Part shown: positions 16,430-25,300 of the stretch, piece after piece
Position numbering within the stretch: position 1 is the stretch's first letter
Layout: each line of letters begins with the position of its first letter
Origin: a virus
DNA length: 46,285 nucleotides
IMG/VR virus record: IMGVR_UViG_3300033233_000061
Location: 1-46,285 of that record
Strand: one strand, 5' to 3'
The notes under the pieces: model-generated
Databases searched by the model: none
What the model was told of the DNA's origin: nothing
Seen by the model: the letters and a program-made list of their open reading frames with translations, nothing else
Made by a program: the position numbers and the translations under genes

Positions 16430-17044
16430 TCATACCATCCGCCGCCAGTGGCTCATTGACTCGACCATGTCTGGCGGCACTCCCTCGGGTACAGCCACGA
16501 TGCCCATGTCCTGCGTCGTCAGTCGGCCATACGGCACTTCACGTAGCTTGTAATGCCAGAACGCCAGACGGTTGATGATTGCTTCCAGCGCTGGCGGCGT
16601 GACTGTGAAGCCGGCGGCGTACGTCCACTTGGCCTGAATCTGCCCAGCTGCGCACGGCAGCAGGGTCGTGTTGTTCGGGTAGACGCGGACTGTCCAGGCG
16701 TCAGGCGTGATGTTGTCCGTGACTTGCACGGGCAGGATCAGGTCGTCTACGTTCCAGGTCAGTGTACGCCAGACCCGGTCACTGCGCACCAGGTCGCGGA
16801 TGCTGATAGCGGATACACCAGTGACCGGAGCAGCCTGTTGCGACGTCAGCCAGAGAAACCCGTAACGGTCCACAAACGGTTGCCGTGCAAACTCATCTTG
16901 GACGGTCTGGGCATAGAACGTGCAGCCGGTGTTGTGCCGAAAGACGTTCTCTGCCCACTCGATCTCGTCCGCCAAGACAGCGTCATCAGTGTTCTGTGTT
17001 ATGCTGGCATACGCTTTCAGGCTGCTCAGGCTCGTGTAGTGCAT
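16430..17044 (-). CDS. Head-tail connector protein
   Basis: A 204-residue protein starting at ATG 17044, directly after the capsid gene. The N-terminus (YTSLSSLKAYASI ... DDAVLADEIEWAENVFRHNTG) is the usual helical opening of gp6-like adaptor proteins, followed by a beta-rich part with WTYAAGFTVTPPALEAIINRLAFWHYKLREVPYG, another sign of this family. It should form the ring between portal and head completion proteins. Confidence 0.75.
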   Translation of the reverse strand: MHYTSLSSLKAYASITQNTDDAVLADEIEWAENVFRHNTGCTFYAQTVQDEFARQPFVDRYGFLWLTSQQAAPVTGVSAISIRDLVRSDRVWRTLTWNVDDLILPVQVTDNITPDAWTVRVYPNNTTLLPCAAGQIQAKWTYAAGFTVTPPALEAIINRLAFWHYKLREVPYGRLTTQDMGIVAVPEGVPPDMVESMSHWRRMV

Positions 17045-17045
17045 G

Positions 17046-18560
17046 TTATTCGACCCTCACTCCAGCCAACGCCATCTGGGCCGTCGGATGGAAGCACTTC
17101 AAGGTCTCGGTGAAGAACAGCGAGAACGGGAAGGTGCGGGTCGTCCGCGCCAGGTCGAAGTACGTGTACGGCGTTTGAACGTCCAGGGCGAAACCACGGG
17201 CCTCGCGGCTGTACTGGTAGGGCACCCGCTCGACCAGGAACAGGAAGTTGCCGTCTGGCATGTCAGGATGCGACCAGATGGGGATTACGGTTGGTTGGCC
17301 GTCCAGCATGGTGGCCGCGAACTTGTTGACGTAGTCACGCACCATCACGCCGCCGGAGAACCCGCCGCGTTCAGCAGTGAGATCCACGCGGTACATGAAG
17401 CCGCTGTTCATGCTCGCCAGCTTGTTGCTGACGTGGGCCACACCCTGTGGGCTGGTGACAATCAAGCTGGGGGACAACTTCCATTGCTGCCACATGCGCT
17501 GCAGGATATAGTCGAACTCGACTATGCCGCTACCAGCCAGAGTCAGTTCCTGACCGTTGGCGTTGTAGATCAGCCTCGGCGTGGCCCCGCCCTGGGTCAC
17601 ATCCACACCATAGATCGTGCTCTTCTCAGCCCAGGAGACCAGGCCCTCGAACATGTAGCTGTTCGCGGTGCCATCGCTGCTGGCAACCGTTTGGTTGGTG
17701 TTGGCAGGTGGTGCAGTGATGCGAACGCTGGTGACGCCGATATAGGCTGTACCATCGTCGGTCATCGTGTTGCTCGTGGCGGCATCATAGACCATCGCCG
17801 ACTTGGGCACGAGATAGGTAGTCGTGCCGCCAGCAGTAGCCGAGGCGTACACTTTGTACCCGACCGCGCCTGGCACTGGAGTCCAAGAGACTTTCAGGTA
17901 GCTTGCGCCGCTTGCGCCGACCACTATCGTGGCCGCCGTCGATGGCAGTGACTCGCCGACGTGACTAGGGCTAGCGCTGTTGCTGTTGGCGATGGTGCCC
18001 GCCAAGGTCAGAGCCGCAACTTGTACCTTCCAGTTACCCTGGGCAAATGCAGCACCGCTTGAGTCACAAGACCCAGTGACGGTGCCCATGGTCAGGGCGG
18101 TTTGGTTCGCACCCAGGATCAGCTTTTCCTCCAGACTGATAAGAGTGGCCAGTGCCCGGTTGGTCTCGATAGCCAGTGGGTCGTCGAACCCTTGGGCCAT
18201 CGGGATTGCTTCGTACGTGACCTCACCTTTGACAGCTTGGGTCTTGTAGTCAGCCTCGAACGTCAGAGCGTTGCCGGCGATGGCGGAGCCTACGTCACCG
18301 TAGTTGGTGCCAAAGGACGAGAAATCGAACCCGCCATAACCCAGCTGTGCCTTCCAAGTTGCCTTGACAGCACCACGGGCAGGGCGGTCAACGGCCATGC
18401 GGTTCCGCAAGCCGTTGTAGACAGGGAGCATGAGCCTCGCCGTCGGCTCAAGGTTGTAACCAGTGAAGTTACTGGCCACAGTCAGAGCCTTTTGGATCAG
18501 CTCAGGGTCCTGGATGCCTGTAAGGGCCTTCAGGTTTTCAATATCAACGGACGTAAACAT
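17046..18560 (-). CDS. Major capsid protein with FN3/Ig-like insert
   Basis: A 504-residue protein with ATG 18560 and AGGAG nine bases upstream. The N-terminal part (to about residue 175) and the C-terminal part (about 290-504) look like an HK97-fold capsid protein, with conserved segments such as EVTYEAIPMAQGFDDPLAIETNRALATLISLEEKLILGAN and FDYILQRMWQQWKLSPSLIVTSPQGVAHV. Residues about 200-285 (LKVSWTPVPGAVGYKVYASA) are a fibronectin-type or Ig-like beta domain inserted in the shell protein, which would be displayed on the capsid surface and may bind carbohydrate. The protease-scaffold gene follows on the upstream side, the normal head order. Confidence 0.85.
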   Translation of the reverse strand: MFTSVDIENLKALTGIQDPELIQKALTVASNFTGYNLEPTARLMLPVYNGLRNRMAVDRPARGAVKATWKAQLGYGGFDFSSFGTNYGDVGSAIAGNALTFEADYKTQAVKGEVTYEAIPMAQGFDDPLAIETNRALATLISLEEKLILGANQTALTMGTVTGSCDSSGAAFAQGNWKVQVAALTLAGTIANSNSASPSHVGESLPSTAATIVVGASGASYLKVSWTPVPGAVGYKVYASATAGGTTTYLVPKSAMVYDAATSNTMTDDGTAYIGVTSVRITAPPANTNQTVASSDGTANSYMFEGLVSWAEKSTIYGVDVTQGGATPRLIYNANGQELTLAGSGIVEFDYILQRMWQQWKLSPSLIVTSPQGVAHVSNKLASMNSGFMYRVDLTAERGGFSGGVMVRDYVNKFAATMLDGQPTVIPIWSHPDMPDGNFLFLVERVPYQYSREARGFALDVQTPYTYFDLARTTRTFPFSLFFTETLKCFHPTAQMALAGVRVE

Positions 18561-18575
18561 CGCTCTTTTCTCCTC

Positions 18576-20114
18576 TTAGCGTGCTTGTGGCACCACAGGG
18601 GCGCCAGGGTCATACACGATGAAACGGTTGGTCGTCACGCCAGCAGCCATTGTCTCGGCTGTGGCCAGCTTGAACACGAGGTCTTGAAGCTTGGCCTCAC
18701 CGCCCGCCAGCTTGACCGCCTCTTCCTTACGGCCTTCGAGCAACGCCTTGCGGATCATGCCGTACTGATCCAAGCCCTTCTTGGGAACGTCAGCAGCCGG
18801 CAGACCGGAGCCCGTTGGCGCCGCTGGTTGCACCGCCTCCGCCTTCGTCACCGACGGCGTCGGCGTGGTGGCCGTAGACGGCGCGCCCTGCGTCCGTGTC
18901 TGGGTCTGTGCTTGCGTCTGTGGCCCAGCCGCCTCTTTCATGCAGGCGGCGATCTTGGCCGGCAGTTCCTCCAGCATCCGGGCCAACTGGGCCAAGACAT
19001 CAGCCTGGGCCGGAGCGGGTGGCGCTGGTGCCATGACTGACGGCGTAGCCACTGCACTTGCCGTTAGCGGCGTTGCCGTTGCGGTGCTCGGAGTTGACTC
19101 CGTGAGCGACGGCGTAGACAGTGTGCTAGGCGTGCTTGGCGTGGTAGTGCTACTGTCAGAGCTGACCTCAACAGTCACACCCTTCTCCGTCGTACTCGTG
19201 CTGGCTGGAACCTTGGCAGTCTCAGGCGTGATAGTGTCGGTTGCCACTTGCAACACTGATCTCAGCTGCGACAGGATAGCCTCGGCATCAGTCCCTGGCT
19301 GGGCTGTCGCCGCCTCCAGGGTTGCCCTCAGGTTCTGCAGAACCTCGTTCGCGTCCATCTTCTTCACCTCTTTCTGCTGGACTTTGCCGTCCCGCAATTC
19401 ATAGTCTGCCTCCAACTTCTTGCTGGCGGCGGCAGCAATCCGCCGGCCAATAGTGTCCCACTCCGCCTGGGTGTACTTATCCTTGCCCCGGCCGCCGTTG
19501 TAGTACGAGATCGCCGACCGCACTCTAGCGGCCGTGTCAACCGGCCACGAGTAGTTGGCCGGGTCCGCATACTTGTCGGGGTCTTCGGGGTAACCGGCAG
19601 GTGGGCTCTTCGGCTCACCTTCTTTCTTTGGAATCTTGACCTTGTTCACATCTTCGTTCCCCTCCACCTTCACCAGGGTGATAACGCAACTTGGGTTGGC
19701 CGGTACGTCCACCAGGCTGATCTCGGTCAGCTGCAGGGCCTTAATCATGTTGACGAGCATGCCCTTGACGGTCGTGGTCACCTTGGACAGCGCCCGGCCG
19801 CCGATGCTGAACCCCTTCAGGACGCCTTCCTTGACCTTTTGCAGCGCATCTTCGCCATCCCGTGACTTGGACAGGTAGACCTGGATGCCGATGCGTTTGT
19901 GCTCGTGGTCCGGCCACCATTTACGCAGCCGGCCAACAGCTTTGGGTTGGTGCATCTCGCGGATGCCCAGACGCGGCGCGTATTGCTCGAACGCAGCGAC
20001 GGCGACGTCGAACGGGATGACGTCACCTTGCAGGTCGGGCTCGTCGGTGATCGCCCAGCCCTCGACTAGCCGCTGTTCCTCATCAACCTTCTGAATCTCA
20101 AACCACATGCTCAT
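18576..20114 (-). CDS. Prohead protease fused to scaffold
   Basis: A 512-residue protein from ATG 20114. Residues about 1-150 read as an HK97-type prohead protease (LVEGWAITDEPDLQGDVIPFD, REMHQPKAVGRL with the active-site His region, LKGFSIGGRAL with the Ser region and LTEISLVDVPANPSC). Residues about 175-240 (DPDKYADPANYSWPVDTAARVRSAISYYN) form a small domain found next to such proteases. A long Ser/Thr/Pro/Ala linker (about 290-440) and a helical end form a scaffold that should be cut away during capsid maturation. Confidence 0.8.
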   Translation of the reverse strand: MSMWFEIQKVDEEQRLVEGWAITDEPDLQGDVIPFDVAVAAFEQYAPRLGIREMHQPKAVGRLRKWWPDHEHKRIGIQVYLSKSRDGEDALQKVKEGVLKGFSIGGRALSKVTTTVKGMLVNMIKALQLTEISLVDVPANPSCVITLVKVEGNEDVNKVKIPKKEGEPKSPPAGYPEDPDKYADPANYSWPVDTAARVRSAISYYNGGRGKDKYTQAEWDTIGRRIAAAASKKLEADYELRDGKVQQKEVKKMDANEVLQNLRATLEAATAQPGTDAEAILSQLRSVLQVATDTITPETAKVPASTSTTEKGVTVEVSSDSSTTTPSTPSTLSTPSLTESTPSTATATPLTASAVATPSVMAPAPPAPAQADVLAQLARMLEELPAKIAACMKEAAGPQTQAQTQTRTQGAPSTATTPTPSVTKAEAVQPAAPTGSGLPAADVPKKGLDQYGMIRKALLEGRKEEAVKLAGGEAKLQDLVFKLATAETMAAGVTTNRFIVYDPGAPVVPQAR

Positions 20115-20584
20115 CGCAGCAACGCCTCGGTAAACATTCGAACGGCTCTTTCCATAACGCCGGCATCCTTCGCTTTTTGGACGGCATCCTTGTCGGTGAC
20201 CCAGCCGGTAGCACGGTGCTGTGGCTGCTGATGATTGGCACTCTGGACGTATTTGGCGTAGCTAGCCGAGTTCACAACAACAGCGCTCGTGTCGCCCTCG
20301 GGCATAACGAACCAACTGAGCCGCAGCCGTTCGCTCTGCGGGTCGACGTCGCGCGTATAGCGTGCTGGCAGCCCAGCCTTACGCCGTATAGCAAAGTAGG
20401 CCGCTCGCTGTCTTGGGCTTGCCCAGATGACCGGCGAGTGGGCCGGCCCTGGGTTCGCGACCAGCGGCTTGCGTATCTCTTCGCCTATTGCAACAGCCAG
20501 CCTTTGCAGGTCGGGTGTGATGTTGCGGCTGACCTTGGCTTGCAGCTCGTCCAACCCCTCAATCGTGACGCTCAACTCAGGCAT
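20111..20584 (-). CDS. HK97 gp10-like neck protein
   Basis: A 157-residue protein starting at ATG 20584, overlapping the MuF stop by eight bases. It begins VTIEGLDELQAKVSRNI, the standard opening of HK97 gp10-type head-tail connection proteins, followed by RLAVAIGEEIRKP and a Tyr/Gln-rich part (SASYAKYVQSANHQQPQHRATGW). Position between the MuF and protease genes is unusual for gp10 but the start motif is clear. Confidence 0.65.
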   Translation of the reverse strand: MPELSVTIEGLDELQAKVSRNITPDLQRLAVAIGEEIRKPLVANPGPAHSPVIWASPRQRAAYFAIRRKAGLPARYTRDVDPQSERLRLSWFVMPEGDTSAVVVNSASYAKYVQSANHQQPQHRATGWVTDKDAVQKAKDAGVMERAVRMFTEALLR

Positions 20585-22370
20585 CTTCGTCGTCCAGTTC
20601 GAGCGATATGGCGCATCGGCAGTTGTGGACTATGATGCTATTGCAGGTGTACAATGGTGCTAGGTAACATTGGAGGTCATAGACATGTCCAGAGTACTGC
20701 CGCGTTTCGACGTGGCTGATGCGGTCCGTTGCTATGTTGCCGGAGAATCCGAGTTGTCCTTGTCTAAGCGCTTGCATGTTGACCGTGGCACTATCCGCCG
20801 CCAGCTTCTCAAGAACGGCGTTGCCCCCAGAAACGGTAGCCAGGCTAACCTGTTGCGCATGGCTCGGCTTAGTCCCGAAGAGCGCGCTGTACTCACCGCT
20901 GCCGCCCATGATGCTGCTCGTGGCAGGCAGGCCTCCTTCGAAGAACTCTGCAAGCGCGCTCAGAGCAACGAGCGCTGCCTGTTCCGTGCTACGCCCGTAG
21001 AGACTGAGTTTGCTAGTGGCTTGCGCCATCGCGGCTTTGATGTTGTTCAGCAGAAAGCGGTTGGGCCCTACAACGTTGATGTAGCTATCCAAGAACCGCC
21101 CATCGCCGTGGAAATCTTTGGCGGTGGCTGGCACACGACGGGCTCTCATGCCAGGGGCTTTTACAAGCGCACCAAATATCTCCTCGATAGCGGCTGGCAC
21201 GTGCTCATAATCTGGGTAGATGGACGCCGCTATCCCCTCGGGCCTGGTGCTTACGATTACATTGTCACCTTCGCGCAAGAGCTTCGCTGCTTTCCAACCG
21301 GTCAGCGTCAATACCGGGTGATTCTCGGTAACGGCCAGCCATCGGCCCGCGTCCGTTCGCACTTCAATGATTCTGCCGACGTAATGCGACTCGAAAGCAC
21401 CGACTAGCCCTGGCCCAGCAACGACGTTACCAGGCAGAATGCAGTTGGTGTGGGCTGGTGGTCCGTCAGGGAACTCATCGGCCCACTCTGATTCTGGCTT
21501 CTTGTCGAGCGGCCCACAGATCGGGCAAACCAGTTCATCACCGGCGGTATTCCAGATGCGGTGCATCTTCAGCCCATACTTGGCCAATTCCGCCTGTTGC
21601 TCGTTCGTGGCCTCGGCGTATGCCTGGGTGACTTCGGTCGTGGCAATTGCCGACGCCCTGGCTTCGCCAAACGTGGGTTCCAGCAAGTCGAGCAACTGCT
21701 GTCGCTTCATGCCAGGCGTGGAGAGGTACGTGCTGACCGCCTCCTGGATTGCCTTGCGCGTGGTCGCCGAGACCTGGCTGACTGCCAGGCCGCCGTGCTC
21801 CCTCGCCCAAGCGACGGCACGCTCGTTCGCAACGGCATGATCCCAGTCAATGCCAACCGAGTGACCGATCGCCTCCAGCTGTTCGGCCATGACAGCGGCC
21901 AGCTCCGGTTCGAGCGTGGCCTTGAGGGCCGCCTCATACGCCGCCCAGTCGGGTTCGCGGCCGGCCATAATGTCCTCGACTATCTCGTTGTGGTAGGCGG
22001 CAAACACGTCCTGGGCCAGCGCGCCACCAATACGCGCTTCGTACGCCGCCCGCTCTTCGGCCTGCTGACGGAGCAACTCCGCCGGCGTGAGTCGTGGTGG
22101 CCGCTTAGGGGCCGCTTTCTCGACCTTGTGTCCAACTGCGTCGTCCGGTGCATGCTCAGCAATTGGCAGCAGCGTGTCGAGATCCTCAGGGTCAACCAAC
22201 GGCTTCCAGAACCATTTGGTGACAGCAGCCAACAGCAGCGCCCGTGCCTGCTCGGCAGTGACCGGCTTAAACCGCTGGTCCACAGCCCCATCAACTATCA
22301 CGTGAACGCGGCCCCGGCTGTCCAAGCCTAGATATGCATCACCTGTTTCGCTCTGGGCTAGCCGCTTCAT
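20577..22370 (-). CDS. MuF head morphogenesis protein with intein
   Basis: The precursor is 597 residues from ATG 22370, which overlaps the portal stop as ATGA (a GTG at 22379 is possible). Residues 1-309 and the last 14 form the MuF extein: a helical minor capsid protein with IATTEVTQAYAEA, DELVCPICGPLD and the terminal PPAHTN-CRCAISLEL signature. A 274-residue intein (310-583) splits that signature exactly before the first Cys of CRC. The spliced product would be 323 residues, a normal MuF length. MuF proteins sit near the portal inside the head. The gene overlaps the portal before it and the neck protein after it. Confidence 0.9.
   Translation of the reverse strand: MKRLAQSETGDAYLGLDSRGRVHVIVDGAVDQRFKPVTAEQARALLLAAVTKWFWKPLVDPEDLDTLLPIAEHAPDDAVGHKVEKAAPKRPPRLTPAELLRQQAEERAAYEARIGGALAQDVFAAYHNEIVEDIMAGREPDWAAYEAALKATLEPELAAVMAEQLEAIGHSVGIDWDHAVANERAVAWAREHGGLAVSQVSATTRKAIQEAVSTYLSTPGMKRQQLLDLLEPTFGEARASAIATTEVTQAYAEATNEQQAELAKYGLKMHRIWNTAGDELVCPICGPLDKKPESEWADEFPDGPPAHTNCILPGNVVAGPGLVGAFESHYVGRIIEVRTDAGRWLAVTENHPVLTLTGWKAAKLLREGDNVIVSTRPEGIAASIYPDYEHVPAAIEEIFGALVKAPGMRARRVPATAKDFHGDGRFLDSYINVVGPNRFLLNNIKAAMAQATSKLSLYGRSTEQAALVALSALAEFFEGGLPATSSIMGGSGEYSALFGTKPSHAQQVSLATVSGGNAVLEKLAADSATVNMQALRQGQLGFSGNIATDRISHVETRQYSGHVYDLQCYLAPLYTCNSIIVHNCRCAISLELDDEDA
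20622..21443 (-). mobile_element. Intein in the MuF gene
   Basis: The 274-residue element starts with Cys (CILPGNVVAGPGLVGA, block A), has block B TENHPVLTLTGWKAAKLL with the TxxH pattern, block F-like GHVYDLQC, and ends SIIVHN followed by extein Cys (block G). All four splice-junction residues are present, so splicing should work. The centre lacks LAGLIDADG or HNH motifs but has a TAKDFHGDG motif. Instead of an in-frame nuclease, a homing endonuclease gene lies antisense within the central part. Insertion at the conserved CRC motif of MuF is a typical intein choice of an essential site. Confidence 0.9.
20685..21407 (+). CDS. HTH-Vsr-like homing endonuclease, antisense in intein
   Basis: The 240-residue product starts at ATG 20685 with GGAGG eight bases upstream. 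Residues about 8-45 are a helix-turn-helix (DVADAVRCYVAG ... LSKRLHVDRGTIRRQLLKNG). Residues about 105-200 are a Vsr/DUF559-like PD-(D/E)xK nuclease: GPYNVDVAI (Asp132), PIAVEIFGGGWH (Glu143, His150), then YLLDSGWHVLIIWVD and YDYIV. It is the only plus-strand gene of the phage and lies wholly inside the intein DNA, with codons in exact register to the sense codons. It contains no TTA, CTA or TCA codons, which would be stops in the intein. It should cut intein-free MuF genes to spread the element. Confidence 0.85.
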   Translation: MSRVLPRFDVADAVRCYVAGESELSLSKRLHVDRGTIRRQLLKNGVAPRNGSQANLLRMARLSPEERAVLTAAAHDAARGRQASFEELCKRAQSNERCLFRATPVETEFASGLRHRGFDVVQQKAVGPYNVDVAIQEPPIAVEIFGGGWHTTGSHARGFYKRTKYLLDSGWHVLIIWVDGRRYPLGPGAYDYIVTFAQELRCFPTGQRQYRVILGNGQPSARVRSHFNDSADVMRLESTD

Positions 22371-25300
22371 CCGTTCCACGGCTTGCGCTCCACAACTTCA
22401 CCTTTGTCCGTCATCCTGGTCACTACTAGCTCCTGGCCAACAACTTTGGCGTCTTTGGTATATGACCAGTGGAACCCGGCCTCGCTCGTTGCCCGCAGGA
22501 TGGCTGCCGGCGGCTTCTGGTAAAAGTGCACATTAGCATCGCGCGGTATTGGGAACCGCCCGCCATCGTTGGTCACGAGCTGCGCCTCTACGTACCGGTC
22601 GAGCGTAGCATTGCGTGCAAGGTCACGGGCCATGCCAGATGCTTGTCCGTACTTTGCCAGAACGGCAGCGCGCTCGTAACGCAGAACGGTGCTTACGTCC
22701 TCTTCGGATACTGGTTCATGCCAAGCTTCGAATGAATCACCGGCGGTAAATGAGACATGCCCAGAAACAGATTCGATAGGGAAGCTGATGGCAACGTCAC
22801 CGAAAACGGCGCCAGCACCCTCGCTGCCGCTGCCGGCCAACGTTGCGTACCCATATACTGGGTTCATGCCGGACAGGCCCATGCGTTCTTCAGCCGCCTG
22901 CCTATCGTCTGCATAGCCTTTCCAGCGACCGTAGCCGGGCTTATTCTCTAGGTGCCAGTAAGAAGGCAACCCATTTTCGAGATTGTCGGCCAAATATTTG
23001 CTTCGGGTCTGTACGGTTATTTGAACGCCAGTGTCTGGCACTTGCTTTGCCAGCCGGTCCAGCTCTTCGCGGCTTACACCTGCCTCTTTTGCCAGACGGT
23101 CGGCAATTGCCTCGACACTGGCAGCGCTTTTGGACTGGACGCGCTCGGTATAAGAGCGAACCTTTTCGCTCTGACCGCGCAAAGAGCCAGGCTTATCGTC
23201 TGCTGCAGCGCCGCCCCCAGGTGCACTCCCACCAACCTGCCCAGGACGTCCAGCGTGGCCAAAGTTGCCACTGCCTGGACCGCCTTTTGCGATCTCCTCG
23301 GCCTTGCCCATGCCGTCAAGCGTGGACAGCAACCCGTTGATACGCTTCTCAGTCAGCGCCGCTGCTTGCTCACCGACAAGCTCTTTGACACGCTGCCAGC
23401 GCCGGTCCTGGGTCAGCCCCTCTAGCTTGACTAAGAGACTCATGCTGAACGGCCTCTCGCCCCAGGCAATGACAAACGGGCTGGATGGCGCATGCTCCGT
23501 CGCCGGAAAGGTCAGGCCGTTATCTATGAGCACTGGACGTCCAGGATCGTCTGGATGGGTCAGCCAGTTGCCAGAATGCCGGTCGAGATTGCAGAGCACT
23601 GTATCGAGCAGCGCCGCCTTCTCAAGCCAACGTTCCTGGTACTCAGCGACAGGCTTGGCTGGATCGTTGCCAGGAACGTAGTACAGGACGGCACCGCGCT
23701 CACCATCCAGGTCGCTCAGGTAAGCGACGGGAACCAGATACAGCCCCAACATGCGGTCGATCAGGTACGCCGCCTCCTCACGGCAGCCCTGCCAACCACC
23801 AATGCGCCGGATCAACCCCGGATGTTCACCATCCAACGGCTTCCACAACGCCGGCCGCTCCGGTAGGCCGACCGGCTTGATGGTGACGATCTCAACATCG
23901 TTGCGATGGTGCCCCAAGAGCGGCACGGGAACCGCCTGCTCGACTGGGCTGCCATAGTAGAGATCATCCTCTAGATCCACGCCCAGAACTTTGGTAACCG
24001 GCGTCGGGGACTGGAAAGGAGGACTGGAACCAGTCCCCGACTCACCGGTGGCAGGAGGTGCGGGAGGTGTCTCGGTTGGTTGCGGCGCCGGCTGGGTCAG
24101 TGCCTGCGAGATATTGATTACTTGCCCGCCCTGGACAGTCAGCAGAACATCGCCACCATCAACAGGGTCGTAGCCCAGCGTGGAACGGGCTTCATTGAGC
24201 TTGACGAGGCCGGCGTTGAACTCAGCGATAACGGCATTCTGGGCCTCTTTCGGGTCGAGTGTCTCCTGCGGCAGCTGCAGGTCGAACTTGACGTCCTCAA
24301 CGCCGAACTGGGTCAGAACATCGTTGAAGGCGCTGCAGACGTAGGATTTGAGTGGGCCTAGCGCCATGCGGTAGAACGTCTTGTCCATGACGTCCATGAA
24401 CCCACGGCCGCCCAGCCCCTGACCAGGCACGTTGCCAAACTCGGTCTGTGGCAGACCGAACGCCAGGGCGACGTTCTGCAACGCTTGCTTGTACAGCGCC
24501 TCTGGAAAGTCAGCTTTCTTGAGCACGCGCATGTTGCTGAACCCTGGCGGCAGGAACCGCACGCGCATACGCTCAGCGGCGCCGGAGGACATGCGGGCGT
24601 TGAACTGCTCTTCGTAGTAGGCAATCTGCTCCAGGCTCGCGCCCTCTGGCGCCTCAACCACACCTTCGGGCAGATTGCCCTCACGGTAATGCGCCAACTC
24701 GAACCCGGTGATGTTGGCGATCGTCAGGATCCACGGCCAGGCCTGCTCAATCGGTGTGCGACCGTAGGGTGCATCGTAGCGACGGAACCGTGGCTTGTAC
24801 CAGACGGCCTCTCTCGTCCACCACGAAAACGGCATGCCCTTAATGACCTGGCCATAGGCAGGTGCGGGCGGTTCTGGCGTCCGACCGTGCTCATCGACGA
24901 ACAGCAAGATCGTGCTGCCGTCCAGGAAGTGCAGCCCCTTGAGCTCCTCGCCATCGCGTTCGATATAGAACGCGCCAGCATCGAATACGAGAACGGACTG
25001 CAGAAAGCGCGTCAGCCAGACGGCCCAGGGCGTGACGCGGTCGGGTGATTCGGTCAGCCAGACGTAGGAGTGATCGTCTGCCGGGTTGCCGTCTTCGTCA
25101 ACGAGTTTGGGCTCGAAGTTACCCATCTCACGTATGAGCGTGAAGACACACATATTGACTTCGGCGACGGTCTCGTAGACGCTGGCCAGCGCTGAGAACG
25201 GCATAAGTCCGTAGGCGGTGCGCGGCACGAGCGTGACGTTGACCGCCATGGGATAGTCGATCTCGCGCGGCAGCTCGTCCTCGTACGGATGCACTGCCGG

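Noticed and set aside
17043-17951. Long plus-strand frame of 302 codons
   Set aside because: It is antisense to the major capsid gene, has no ribosome site and no domain-like sequence. Long shadow frames are common in GC-rich DNA.
18102-19040. Plus-strand frame of 312 codons
   Set aside because: It crosses the antisense of two real genes and contains Arg/His-rich text without structure.
21561-22331. Second antisense gene within the MuF region
   Set aside because: Unlike the frame at 20685-21407 it has no HTH or nuclease motif and no ribosome site, and it lies over the conserved MuF extein.
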